Origin: Streptomyces cirratus
Lineage (GTDB): Bacteria; Actinomycetota; Actinomycetes; Streptomycetales; Streptomycetaceae
DNA: 64,000 nt
Assembly: GCF_014650775.1 (NCBI RefSeq)
Contig: NZ_BMVP01000012.1
Location: 140,337 to 204,336 of the forward strand
Direction: 5' to 3'
Shown here: piece by piece, positions 25,622 through 33,924 of the stretch
How positions within the stretch are numbered: the first letter of the stretch is position 1
Layout of the letters: each line of letters opens with the position of its first letter
The notes under the pieces: generated by a model
Told to the model about the DNA's origin: nothing
The model's input: the letters and a program-made list of their open reading frames with translations, nothing else
Databases searched by the model: none
Translations under genes and position numbers: made by a program

Positions 25622-26578
25622 CTATTCGCAGCCGGCCACGCGGCGGGCGAACGCCGTCAGTTCGGTGCGCCAGTGGGGGGCGAGGGGGGCGGTGGCCACC
25701 GCCGCGTCGGCGCGCTCCAGGAGTGCGGCGATGGTCTCCTCGGCACCGGCGCGCGCCCGCTCGTCGAAGAACACGTCGCGCAGGAACTGGGCGTCGCCGC
25801 CGAAGCCGGGGCCGCCGCGCAGGAAGCCGCGGATGCGCCAGGCCCCGTGCAGGGCCCGGGCGTACTCCTCGTAGGCCTCGCGCAGGTCGGCACGGCCCGC
25901 GAGCGCCGCGCCGATGAGCAGGGCGTGGCGCAGGCCGTACCAGCCGGCGCCGCAGCCGCTGCCGCAGCCGGAGACGCATTGGCCGGGCCAGGCGTCGTCG
26001 AGGTACTCCGTCGCCGCCGCGGCCTCGACGTGCGCGCCGATGGCCCGTTCCGTGCGCAGTTCGTCCCACCACTGCCAGGCCTCGTACGGGAGCCGGACCG
26101 CGAGCCGGTCGCCGTAGGCGAGGGCGAGGTCCCCGGCGAGTACGGCGGTGCCCTCCCCGAACCGGCGGGGTTCGCCGCGCCAGCCGTTGCGCTCGTGCTC
26201 GGCGGCGTGGCTGATGTGCAGGGTGGGGATGCCACGCCGCAACGGGGCGTTGTCCCGTACGTCCTCACGGATCATCAGGCAGGTGTCGAGGAGTTCCAGC
26301 GCGGCGGCCGCGGCGACGGCGTCCTCGCCGTCCGGGTCACCGCCCGCGGCGAGGTACCCGGTGAGGCAGATGACGGGGTGCGCCCGCTCGGCGCCGGCCT
26401 GCACGAGTTCGGCGACGCCCGCCACCAGTACGGCGCTCCGCGGATCGCGGGTGCGGCGGGCCCGGTGCTCTTCGGCGAGCAGCCGGGCGAGTCGCTCCTC
26501 GACCCGGTCGAGCATGGCGTCGCGCACCTGTGCGGGTGTCAGCGTGCGCCACGGCTGGTGGTCGGTCGGTGTCGTCAT
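25622..26578 (-). CDS. isoprenyl diphosphate synthase-like protein with altered metal motifs
   Basis: A 318-residue protein that aligns by eye with trans-polyprenyl synthases: LELLDTCLMIREDVRDNAPLRRG (in part) is the first Asp-rich region and GEGTAVLAGDLALAYGDRL the following helix. The first motif is EDVRD in place of DDxxD, and the second (normally RDDLLG) is RGFLRG, losing both aspartates. The usual KT segment is replaced by a Cys/Gly-rich loop (CVSGCGSGCGAG). Prenyl transfer is therefore unlikely as it stands. GGGAGG precedes the start at 26578. Its promoter faces that of the first lectin gene across a region of SARP-type repeats. Function unknown. Confidence 0.75.
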   Translation of the reverse strand: MTTPTDHQPWRTLTPAQVRDAMLDRVEERLARLLAEEHRARRTRDPRSAVLVAGVAELVQAGAERAHPVICLTGYLAAGGDPDGEDAVAAAAALELLDTCLMIREDVRDNAPLRRGIPTLHISHAAEHERNGWRGEPRRFGEGTAVLAGDLALAYGDRLAVRLPYEAWQWWDELRTERAIGAHVEAAAATEYLDDAWPGQCVSGCGSGCGAGWYGLRHALLIGAALAGRADLREAYEEYARALHGAWRIRGFLRGGPGFGGDAQFLRDVFFDERARAGAEETIAALLERADAAVATAPLAPHWRTELTAFARRVAGCE

Positions 26579-26711
26579 GGTGCCCTCCCTGGTGGGCTAC
26601 GGCCTCATGAACGACTTTCCCCGACACCGCTCGAGGGGACCATCGAGGAACGCTACAGAAGGCGGACCGGGGGGAGGTGGTGGCCCGGCCCGCCAGTTGT
26701 CTGTCACCCGG

Positions 26712-26750
26712 TGCCATCCCGGACCCCGGGCTTGCCATGACCTTGCCATG
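26712..26750. promoter_or_regulatory. SARP-type heptamer repeats
   Basis: TGCCATC at 26712, TGCCATG at 26733 and TGCCATG at 26744 lie 21 and exactly 11 bases apart, the periodicity of SARP binding sites. CATGGCA (the reverse) is also at 26799. The region separates the isoprenyl synthase-like gene from the first lectin gene. Confidence 0.5.
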
Positions 26751-26869
26751 CCCCTCCACCTCCCCTCCGTGACCCTCCGCGCAGGGCTGTCAGCGGGCCA
26801 TGGCAATCTCAGTGGTCCATCGGCCCGACGGCCGATCGGCAGCAGGACACCACTGATATGGGGGGAACC

Positions 26870-27697
26870 ATGGCAGTCATACGCAAGCACACGGCTCTGC
26901 GCACCGGCCTCGTCGCCGCCGCACTGGCGGCGGGGGTACTCGCGGCCCCGTCCGCGGCCCAGGCCGCACCGGCCCCGGCGGCCCCGGCCCCGGCGGCCCC
27001 GAAGGCCTCCGCGGCCCAGGCCTTCGAGCCCGGCACTTCGCGGGGCGCCGGCGAGGTCGCACGCAGCAAGAACGCCGTACTGGCGCTCCAGTCCGACGGC
27101 AACCTGGTGCTGGAGCACGTCTCCGGCGGGGTCCTGTGGGCCACCGGCACGTACGGCAACCCGGGCGCGACCGTGACGTTCCAGCAGGACGGCAACCTGG
27201 TCGTGTACTCGGCCGCCGGCAAGGCCCTGTGGGCCGCCGGTTCGTACGGCAACCCGGGCGCCCGCCTGGACCTGCAGTCCGACGGCAACCTGGTCGTCTA
27301 CCGGCAGGACGGCTCGGCCGCCTGGAGCACCGGGACGTGGATGGTCGACACCACGGTGAACGCGACCTGGCAGATCGGCTCCGGCAACTGGACCTGGAGC
27401 CCGAACGCGATCCTCGCCATGGAGCGGACCGGAAAGCTCAGCATCCGCGACCGCAACACCCTCGGGGAGCGCTGGTCCACCAACACCTGGGGACCGGGCG
27501 CGTACGCCCGGATGCAGTCGGACGGCAACTTCGTCGTCTACAAGAAGGACGGCGGCGAGGGCAAGGGCGGGGCCCTGTGGGCCACCGGGACGTGGAACAA
27601 CCCCGGTGCCCGCCTGGTGTTCCGGCCCGACGGGAACCTCGTGCTCGTGACCGCGAACTCCGACGCCGTCCTGTGGCAGAGCGGCACCACCGACTGA
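26870..27697 (+). CDS. secreted bulb-type (mannose-binding) lectin-domain protein 1
   Basis: A 275-residue protein with an N-terminal Sec signal (MAVIRKHTALRTGLVAAA, Ala-rich, likely cleavage after AAQA) and a Pro/Ala linker. The rest is beta-prism II lectin repeats of the form QxDGNLVVY: LQSDGNLVLE, FQQDGNLVVY, LQSDGNLVVY, MQSDGNFVVY and FRPDGNLVLV. The Gln-Asp-Asn-Tyr residues of the mannose pocket are present in several repeats. The start at 26870 has GGGGGGAACC; the ATG at 26858 is too early for that site. It is paired with a second lectin 96 bases downstream. It probably binds cell-surface or environmental glycans. Confidence 0.9.
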   Translation: MAVIRKHTALRTGLVAAALAAGVLAAPSAAQAAPAPAAPAPAAPKASAAQAFEPGTSRGAGEVARSKNAVLALQSDGNLVLEHVSGGVLWATGTYGNPGATVTFQQDGNLVVYSAAGKALWAAGSYGNPGARLDLQSDGNLVVYRQDGSAAWSTGTWMVDTTVNATWQIGSGNWTWSPNAILAMERTGKLSIRDRNTLGERWSTNTWGPGAYARMQSDGNFVVYKKDGGEGKGGALWATGTWNNPGARLVFRPDGNLVLVTANSDAVLWQSGTTD

Positions 27698-27745
27698 GCC
27701 GATATCGGCTTGCCTTTCGTGCAGGGCCCGTACAAACTGATCTCC

Positions 27746-27766
27746 GTTGAATCGAACGCGTTCAAC
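27746..27766. promoter_or_regulatory. inverted repeat ahead of the second lectin gene
   Basis: GTTGAA-N9-TTCAAC lies about 28 bases before the start of lectin 2 in an AT-richer patch. A second perfect palindrome, AGCCGATATCGGCT, overlaps the end of lectin 1 (27697-27710). Either could be an operator or attenuate readthrough. Confidence 0.4.
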
Positions 27767-27793
27767 TCTTTGTCTTCCTCATGGGGGGTAGGA

Positions 27794-28720
27794 ATGACTC
27801 TCAACCGCAAGCGTGCCGCCTGGACCGGCGCGCTCATCGCCGCCGCCGTCTCGGCCGGCGTGCTCGTCGCCCCGGTCGCCCAGGCCGCCGACGGCAAGAC
27901 CACCGGCACGACCACGGTCAAGGTCCCGGCCAAGAAGCCCCACGGCGGCGTCCCGGCCAAGGCCGCCGCCAAGAACCAGCAGCGTGCGACGGCCCTCGCC
28001 GCGACGGCCGGAACCGTCTCGCTGCGGCCGGGCGACGTGCTCGCCTCGAACGAGTACATCGAGACCGAGAACGGCTACCTGTTCATGCAGCCGGACGGCA
28101 ACCTCGTCCTGGACCACAAGGCCGGCGCCGAGTTGTGGGCCTCGGGCACCTACGGCAACACCGGCGCGTACGCGGTCTTCCAGACCGACGGCAACTTCGT
28201 CATCTACAAGAAGGACGGCGGTCCCGGCAAGGGCGGGGCCCTGTGGAACTCCGGCACCTGGGGCAACCCGAACGGCCACCTCGACTTCCAGGACGACGCC
28301 AACCTCGTCGTCTACCGCGCGAACAACTCCGCCAGCTGGTCGACCAAGACCTGGAAGGTGGGTAACAACACCCTTTCCGGCGGCCAGAACCTGGAGCGCG
28401 GCACCTGGATGTCGGCCACCAATTCCATCCTGGCCCAGGACAACCGCGGCTACTTCGCGGTGTTCTACCGCGGCAAGGACTACGGGCGGGGCTTTTGGAA
28501 CTACAGCCCCGGCGCCTACACCCGGATGCAGACCGACGGCAACCTCGTCACCTACAAGAAGGACGGCGGCGAGGGCAAGGGCGGCGCGATCTGGGACACC
28601 AAGACGTACGGCCGGAACGGCGCCTACCTCTCCTTCGGGGCGTACGACTCCACCCTGGTGCTCCACAAGGCCACCGGAGAGGTCCTCATCGACTTCGTGA
28701 CCGGCGACAGCCAGCAGTAG
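27794..28720 (+). CDS. secreted bulb-type lectin-domain protein 2
   Basis: A 308-residue paralogue of the preceding protein, with a signal peptide (MTLNRKRAAWTGALIAAA, likely cleavage after AQA) and a Lys/Ala linker. Lectin repeats are MQPDGNLVLD, FQTDGNFVIY, FQDDANLVVY and MQTDGNLVTY. The last repeat is degenerate. The start at 27794 follows GGGGGTAGGA. The two lectins share layout but differ in the linker, suggesting an old duplication. It ends before a strong hairpin that separates it from the second LAL gene. Confidence 0.9.
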   Translation: MTLNRKRAAWTGALIAAAVSAGVLVAPVAQAADGKTTGTTTVKVPAKKPHGGVPAKAAAKNQQRATALAATAGTVSLRPGDVLASNEYIETENGYLFMQPDGNLVLDHKAGAELWASGTYGNTGAYAVFQTDGNFVIYKKDGGPGKGGALWNSGTWGNPNGHLDFQDDANLVVYRANNSASWSTKTWKVGNNTLSGGQNLERGTWMSATNSILAQDNRGYFAVFYRGKDYGRGFWNYSPGAYTRMQTDGNLVTYKKDGGEGKGGAIWDTKTYGRNGAYLSFGAYDSTLVLHKATGEVLIDFVTGDSQQ

Positions 28721-28732
28721 GCCGCATGCTTG

Positions 28733-28776
28733 ACCCCGGCCCGGGGTGGGATTCGAACCCCACCCCGGGCCGGGGT
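28733..28776. terminator. strong bidirectional terminator
   Basis: A perfect 18-bp stem (ACCCCGGCCCGGGGTGGG) with an 8-base loop between the convergent ends of lectin 2 and the LAL gene. Confidence 0.85.
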
Positions 28777-28810
28777 GTTCGTGCCGCGGCCTTCGCGGAC
28801 GGCCTCCGGC

Positions 28811-31510
28811 TCAGACGAGTTCGGCGACGCCCAGGTGGAAGTCGACGGGGAGGGATTGGCGGCCGGGGATGTCGAGTTTGCGGTAGACGCGGGTCAGGTG
28901 CTGTTCCACCGTGCTGACGGTGATGTAGAGCTTCTGCGCGATCTCCCGGTTGGTGTGGCCGTGTACGGCGAGCAGGGCCACCCGCTTCTCCGAGTCGCTG
29001 AGGCTCGCCACGAGGTCGGCGTCCGGGCCGTCGGCGCCTTCTCCGGGGCCCGGGCTGTCGCCGGTGTGGCCCGGCAGGATCTTCACGCACAGGGCTTCGG
29101 CGCCGCACTCCTTGGCGACGTGCCAGGCACGCCGGTTGACCATGGCGGCGCGCGCCGGTTCGCCCAGTTCCCGCAGGACCTGCCCGAAGTCGGTCATGGC
29201 GCGGGCCAGTTCGTACTGGTCGCCGGAGCGGTGCAGTTCGTCGACGGCCTTGGCCAGCATCGCCTGCCGCTCCTTCGGTTCGCGCAGCGAGGCGCGCAGC
29301 CGCAGGGAGATGCCGCGCACCCAGGGGTCGTCGGCGTCCCGGGTGGTGAGCTGGTCCGCGAGGAACCGTTCGGCCTGGTGGGTCTCGCCGAGCCGGATCA
29401 GGGCCTCCGCCGCGTCCGCCCGCCAGGGCAGCACGCGGGGCCGGTCCAGGCCCCAGCGCTTCATGTGGCGGCCGATGTCGAGGAAGTCACCGAGCGCGGC
29501 GTGGAAACGGCTGGTGGCCAGGGCGTGCTGGCCGCGGGCGCGCAAGTAGTTCAGGCCGTGGACGCTGCCGCCCGGCCTGTCGGGGACGGGCCGGCTGAGC
29601 ACGGCCGCGGCCGCCTCGGGGCGGCCCATGGCCGTGTACGCCCGCACCAGGGTGCCGGCGACGCCGCTGAGCAGGGCGCTGCCACCGCGCTCGGGGACCG
29701 CGCGCAGCGCTCCTTCGGCGGTTTCCGCGGCGCCGGTGAGGTCGCCCAGGCGCAGCCGCGCCTCGGCGAGCAGCCCGGCGAACTCGGCCTGCCAGCCGGT
29801 GGCGCCGCGCTGGCGGGCCTGCCGGACGAACCCCTCGCACCAGGGCAGCGCGCGGGCCGCTCCGTGCAGGTGGAGGAGGGTGCGCAGGGCCTGTACCACG
29901 GGTTCGACGGTGCCTTCGGCGAGGGTGGCGCCGCGCAGGAACAGTTCGGCGGCGTGGGCGGCCGAGGCCTCCTGCGGCTCCGCGGGCAGCGTCCACAGGG
30001 CCGCCGGGTGGGTGACGGTCCGGGCGGGACGGCCCGGGAGGGGGGCGCCCCGGCCGGGAAGGGCGGTGCGGTCGGGCGCGGCCCACTGGGGGAACGCGGA
30101 GAGGCCGTCCAGCGGATCGTCTCCGGGGACCTCGCCGGGCCGCAGCGGCGCGGCGGGGCGCCGTCCGTCGGGGCCGGCCATCCGTTCCAGTACGGCGGCC
30201 GACTCGTCGATGCGGCCCTGCGCGGCCAGGACGCGGGCGAGGGGGCCGAAGGCGCGCGGTTCGAGCCGGCCTTCGGCGAGCGCGGCCAGGGGTTCCAGGA
30301 GGTGACGTTCGGCGGCGGCCGGGTCGGTGCGTGCGGCGACGGCGGCGAGCCTGATGCCGATGTCGGCGCGCCGGGCGTCGTCCGGGCAGGCTTCGTGGGC
30401 GAGCCGCAGCAGGGCGGCCGCCCGGTCGGGGGCGCCGTCGGCGAGGTACTGGTCGGCGGCGGAGCGCAGTACGGGCAGGGCCCAGTCCTCGGCGGTGTGC
30501 CGGGCGGCGAGGAGCTGGCGGGCGACCTCGGTGTCGGGCGCGCCGCAGGCGCGGGCCAGCAGGGCGCAACGGCGGTGCAGTTCGCTGCGGGCGGCGGGGT
30601 CCATGCGGTCCAGTACGGCGGCGCGTGCGGCCGGGTGGCGCAGGCCCGGACCGTCGAGCAGACCGGCGGCGTCGAGGGCGGCGGCGGCCCGGGCGGCGGC
30701 GGTCTCGGTGGTTCCGCTCAGCCGGGCGATGTGCGCGGGGCTCGCCAGCGCGCCGAGGGCGGCGATCGCCTCGGCCAGTTCGGGGGTGACGGCCCCGCAG
30801 CGGTGCAGGCAGGTCAGTACGGCCTGGGTGTAGGCGTCGCCGGGCCGGGCCGACGGGTCCTGGAGCAGCGCGCGCAGCAGCAGCGGGTTGCCGCCGCTGG
30901 CCTGGTAGAGCCGGTCCGTCTCCGTTTCGGCGCGGTCGGGGAGCATCGCGCGGACCGCTTCGGGGCGCAGGCGTTCGAGGCGCAGCCGCAGGAAGTGGGG
31001 CAGCCGGAGCAGTTCGGTGCGCAGCAGCGGGTCGGCGCCGCGTTCGTGGAGGGACTCGGTGAACACCAGGAGGATCCGGGCCTGCCGGCTGCCGCGCGCG
31101 AGGTGCAACAGGTGGCGGGTGGACAGTTCGTCGGCGTGGTGGAGGTCGTCGACGCAGATCACCACGGGCGCGGCGGCGCTGAGTTCGCGGACGGACAGGG
31201 CGAACGCCTGCATGGCCTCGACGCGGCCCGCTTCGGGTGCCTGCGGCGGGTGGGCCAGCGCTCCGGCGGGGGCGTCGGCGGTCAGCTGCCGCAGGACGCC
31301 CAGCGGGTCGCCCTTTTCGGCCGCCGTTCCCATACCGCGCAGTACGACGCAGCCGCGGGAACGGGCGTGTCCGGCGACGGTTTCGAGGAATTCGCTTTTC
31401 CCGCAGCCGACGGCCGCTTCGATGAGAAGTAATCCGGCGTTCCCTTCCGCGCAGCCTTCGATCTGCGCATGGGCAAGGGATAGTTCCTCGGCACGGCGGA
31501 ACAACACCAT
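28811..31510 (-). CDS. large LuxR-family (LAL) regulator
   Basis: An 899-residue protein. The N-terminal AAA-type ATPase has VGCGKS near residue 37 (the first Gly of the P-loop is Ala) and a Walker B VVICVDDLHHAD. A long helical TPR/MalT-like middle follows, then a C-terminal LuxR HTH (LSDSEKRVALLAVHGHTN ... EIAQKLYITVSTVEQHLTRV). LAL proteins of this size are typical pathway-specific activators of type I polyketide clusters (PikD, GdmR types). It is followed by the terminator at 28733-28776. The 146 bases upstream hold its promoter. Confidence 0.93.
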   Translation of the reverse strand: MVLFRRAEELSLAHAQIEGCAEGNAGLLLIEAAVGCGKSEFLETVAGHARSRGCVVLRGMGTAAEKGDPLGVLRQLTADAPAGALAHPPQAPEAGRVEAMQAFALSVRELSAAAPVVICVDDLHHADELSTRHLLHLARGSRQARILLVFTESLHERGADPLLRTELLRLPHFLRLRLERLRPEAVRAMLPDRAETETDRLYQASGGNPLLLRALLQDPSARPGDAYTQAVLTCLHRCGAVTPELAEAIAALGALASPAHIARLSGTTETAAARAAAALDAAGLLDGPGLRHPAARAAVLDRMDPAARSELHRRCALLARACGAPDTEVARQLLAARHTAEDWALPVLRSAADQYLADGAPDRAAALLRLAHEACPDDARRADIGIRLAAVAARTDPAAAERHLLEPLAALAEGRLEPRAFGPLARVLAAQGRIDESAAVLERMAGPDGRRPAAPLRPGEVPGDDPLDGLSAFPQWAAPDRTALPGRGAPLPGRPARTVTHPAALWTLPAEPQEASAAHAAELFLRGATLAEGTVEPVVQALRTLLHLHGAARALPWCEGFVRQARQRGATGWQAEFAGLLAEARLRLGDLTGAAETAEGALRAVPERGGSALLSGVAGTLVRAYTAMGRPEAAAAVLSRPVPDRPGGSVHGLNYLRARGQHALATSRFHAALGDFLDIGRHMKRWGLDRPRVLPWRADAAEALIRLGETHQAERFLADQLTTRDADDPWVRGISLRLRASLREPKERQAMLAKAVDELHRSGDQYELARAMTDFGQVLRELGEPARAAMVNRRAWHVAKECGAEALCVKILPGHTGDSPGPGEGADGPDADLVASLSDSEKRVALLAVHGHTNREIAQKLYITVSTVEQHLTRVYRKLDIPGRQSLPVDFHLGVAELV

Positions 31511-31656
31511 AAGAGTCCCCCAGTGTCCCCGGTCCGCACGTCCGGCGAAATGAACGAATGCGGATACAGGAATGATCGAGCAATGCGTGAGCGAGAATTC
31601 AGGCCTCAGTGTAGGCCGGGATTCGGCTCCTCACGGTGTCCGGAAGCTGCCAGGCA

Positions 31657-32502
31657 TCAATCCCCGCGGACGGCCGCGGGGAAGATGCGGCGGGGGACGC
31701 TGCGGGGGTGGCCGGGGGTACGCCACTCGCGCGGGTATCCGACGGACACCTCTTCGAAGCGCACGCCGTCGTGCCACGTGGTGCGCGGGATGTGCAGGTG
31801 GCCGTAGACGACGGCGGCGGCCCGGAAGCGCACGTGCCAGTCGGCGGTCAGCGCGGTGCCGCACCACTGGGCGAACTCGGGGTGGCGCAGGACCCGGGTG
31901 GGGTTGCGGACGAGGGGGAAGTGGTTGACGAGCACCGTGCGCAGCTCGGGGTCGCAGGCGGCGAGCCGCCCTTCGGTGTGGGAGACCCGGGCCCGGCACC
32001 AGGCCTCGCGGGACGGGTAGGGGTCCGGGTGGAGGAGGAACTCGTCGCTGCACACCACCCCGGCCGCGTAGGCCTCTTCCAGGGCCTGCTCCTTGGTGAC
32101 CGCGGACGGGGTGCGGAAGGAGTAGTCGTACAGCAGGAAGAGGGGCGCCACGACGAGGGGTCCGCCGGGGCCGGACCACACGGGGTAGGGGTCCTCGGGC
32201 GTGTGCACGCCGAAGGAGCGGCAGATCTCGACGAGCAGCCGGTAGCGCGCCTCGCCGCGCAGGCCCCGGGGATCGTCGCGCAGCGTCCACAGATCGTGAT
32301 TCCCCGGTGCCCAGATGACCGTGGCGTATCGCCTGGTGAGCAGTTGGAGCACCCACCGTAGGTCTTCGGGTGACTCTCCGACGTCGCCGGCGATGACGAG
32401 CCAATCGGCGGGGCTCTCGGGATACAGCTCCTCGACGATCCTGCGGTTCTCCGGGAATGCGACATGAAGGTCGCTGATGCCCATGAGGTTTCCGTGCGGC
32501 AT
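31657..32502 (-). CDS. metallophosphoesterase
   Basis: About 281 residues of the calcineurin-like phosphoesterase superfamily. The motifs in order are MGISDLH, GDVGE, GNHDLW, an internal His (VLVNHFPL) and the closing GHLHIPRTTWHDGVRF. Such enzymes use two metals to cleave phosphoesters. The start at 32502 places six residues before MGISDLH; the longer frame to 32853 has no support. It is divergent from the phosphopantetheinyl transferase gene and shares its promoter region with SARP-like repeats. Some clusters keep such a gene beside a PptT-type transferase, where it may hydrolyse phosphopantetheine from carrier proteins (inference). Confidence 0.88.
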   Translation of the reverse strand: MPHGNLMGISDLHVAFPENRRIVEELYPESPADWLVIAGDVGESPEDLRWVLQLLTRRYATVIWAPGNHDLWTLRDDPRGLRGEARYRLLVEICRSFGVHTPEDPYPVWSGPGGPLVVAPLFLLYDYSFRTPSAVTKEQALEEAYAAGVVCSDEFLLHPDPYPSREAWCRARVSHTEGRLAACDPELRTVLVNHFPLVRNPTRVLRHPEFAQWCGTALTADWHVRFRAAAVVYGHLHIPRTTWHDGVRFEEVSVGYPREWRTPGHPRSVPRRIFPAAVRGD

Positions 32503-32806
32503 TCCGTGAGTTTGGACGGGCTCGGGCGCACGCGACACCCCTGCCGGGCCCCTGAATTGCCGTCCGGGGTTCCACACCGGGCTATGGCAGGCGCATGGCA
32601 ATGCCGGTCCGGGGCGTGCCAGGGTCGGGGCAGGGGGCGCCCGCGCGGGCGCGCGAATGGCAGTGGACTGGCGGCCCGGCGGCGTTCCGGGGCCCGATCG
32701 GGCCGGGCGGGGCCGCTGTTCCTGGCCCCGGCGGCGGGGGTGGCGCGAGCGTGGAGGTGTCAGGCCGACCCCGGCCGGCACCGATACCGCGACCAGAGGG
32801 AATGCC
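32503..32806. other. divergent promoter region, metallophosphoesterase / phosphopantetheinyl transferase
   Basis: A 304-base region with no supported gene. It contains the heptamer repeats at 32583-32600 and a further AATGGCA at 32656, so it probably drives both flanking genes under shared control. Confidence 0.5.
32583..32600. promoter_or_regulatory. SARP-type heptamer repeat
   Basis: TATGGCA (32583) and CATGGCA (32594) are 11 bases apart, the reverse complement of the TGCCATG pair at 26733-26750. Confidence 0.5.
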
Positions 32807-33535
32807 GTGCTCACGAAGCTCCTGCCGGCGAACGTCGCCACCGCCGAGGCCACCGCCGATCCTGCCGAGGTCTTCCTCTACCCGGAGGAGGAGAACCTGA
32901 TCCGCAACGCCGTACCGAAGCGCAGGCTGGAGTTCGGCACCGTCCGCTGGTGCGCCCGGCGGGCAATGGACTCGCTGGGGCTGCCGCCGGCGCCGGTGGT
33001 GCCGGGCCGGCGCGGTGCCCCGCAGTGGGCACCCTCGGTAGTCGGGTCCATGACACACTGCGCGGGGTTCCGAGGGGTGGCCCTCGCCCGTTCGGCGCAG
33101 TTCGCGGCGGTGGGCATAGACGCGGAGACGAACACCGCCCTGCCGGACGGGGTACTGGAGTCGATCGCGCTGCCCAGGGAGCTGCGCTGGAACCGGGAGC
33201 TGACCCGAGCGGCGCCCGAAATCGCCTGGGACCGGCTGCTGTTCAGCATCAAGGAGGCCGTCTACAAGACGTGGTTCCCGCTGACGGGACAGGAACTCGA
33301 CTTCACCGACGCCGTGGTGAGCATCGACGCCGCCGAGGAGACGTTCCGCGCCCGGCTGCTGCCGGATCCCGAGACCCTCTCGGCCGCCGCGCCGCACGCG
33401 TTCAGCGGCCGCTGGTCCGCGGCGGACGGAGTCCTGCTCAGCGCCATCGCCGTACCGGCCGCCCGGCCCGTCGTCGCGGGCGCCCCGCAACGACGAAGCG
33501 CCCCCCGCTTGTGCCCTGCGGGGAGCGCTTGCTGA
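32807..33535 (+). CDS. 4'-phosphopantetheinyl transferase (PptT/EntD type)
   Basis: A 242-residue transferase that moves the phosphopantetheine arm from CoA to a serine of carrier proteins. Motifs are RRLEFGTVRWCARRAM, SMTHCAGFRGVALAR, VGIDAE (metal-binding Asp and Glu) and FSIKEAVYKTWFPLTG with the conserved Lys-Glu. I chose GTG at 32807 as start, with GAGGGAATGCC upstream. The last 15 or so residues are encoded by a terminator-like hairpin and are probably not functional. It is divergent from the metallophosphoesterase. A second, Sfp-type transferase lies at 35004-35858, so one may serve this cluster and the other general carriers. Confidence 0.9.
   Translation: MLTKLLPANVATAEATADPAEVFLYPEEENLIRNAVPKRRLEFGTVRWCARRAMDSLGLPPAPVVPGRRGAPQWAPSVVGSMTHCAGFRGVALARSAQFAAVGIDAETNTALPDGVLESIALPRELRWNRELTRAAPEIAWDRLLFSIKEAVYKTWFPLTGQELDFTDAVVSIDAAEETFRARLLPDPETLSAAAPHAFSGRWSAADGVLLSAIAVPAARPVVAGAPQRRSAPRLCPAGSAC
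33496..33530. terminator. hairpin inside the 3' end of the transferase gene
   Basis: A 13-bp stem with one mismatch (AAGCGCCCCCCGC with GCGGGGAGCGCTT) and a 9-base loop, ending three bases before the stop codon begins. It probably terminates the transferase transcript from within the coding end. Confidence 0.55.
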
Positions 33536-33560
33536 CCGGGTCGCCGACGGCGTTGCGGGA

Positions 33561-33752
33561 TCACCCCCAGCGGTCGTCCTCGGGTACCTGCGGGGCGCCG
33601 GTGATGCCGGTGTTCCCCGTGATCGAGACCGACAGGCTTAACGCGTTCACCACGACGGTCCCGGACATGAACTGCGCCCCCATGACCGTCAGGACTATAC
33701 CGATGAGTACGGTCAAGCACATGGCAGAGAATTTGCCGGAAATTACCCTCAC
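33561..33752 (-). CDS. very small membrane protein
   Basis: About 63 residues if translation starts at GTG 33752, which has GGGGGAAGG just upstream. It has one hydrophobic helix (FSAMCLTVLIGIVLTVMGA) followed by a Val/Ser/Thr-rich stretch and an acidic end (VPEDDRWG). Function unknown; convergent with the transferase gene. The longer reading of this frame to 34466 is antisense to the LuxR-like gene and is not supported. Confidence 0.45.
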   Translation of the reverse strand: MRVISGKFSAMCLTVLIGIVLTVMGAQFMSGTVVVNALSLSVSITGNTGITGAPQVPEDDRWG

Positions 33753-33858
33753 GCCTTCCCCCAGTTGAAGATCAGGTTCCGAGCACCCACACCTGTCCGA
33801 ATTTTCCGGCTTTGGTGACCCCGGGTGATGCGAATAGAGTGCTCGACATCGATCATTC

Positions 33859-33882
33859 ACGCCAAGAGGCCCACGCTGGCGT
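33859..33882. promoter_or_regulatory. inverted repeat upstream of the LuxR-like gene
   Basis: ACGCCA-N12-TGGCGT lies 43 bases before the start at 33925. The 10-mer ACATCGATCA occurs on each side, at 33846 and 33903. This is a candidate operator in the promoter of the regulator. Confidence 0.35.
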
Positions 33883-33924
33883 AAAGTTACGTGGCAGCAA
33901 TTACATCGATCAGTGGGGGCTGAG

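Noticed and set aside
28741..28776. tRNA T-arm-like sequence (GGTTCGAAT on the minus strand)
   Set aside because: The flanks form one 18-bp perfect hairpin with an 8-base loop, and no acceptor, D or anticodon arms are present. It is a terminator between convergent genes.
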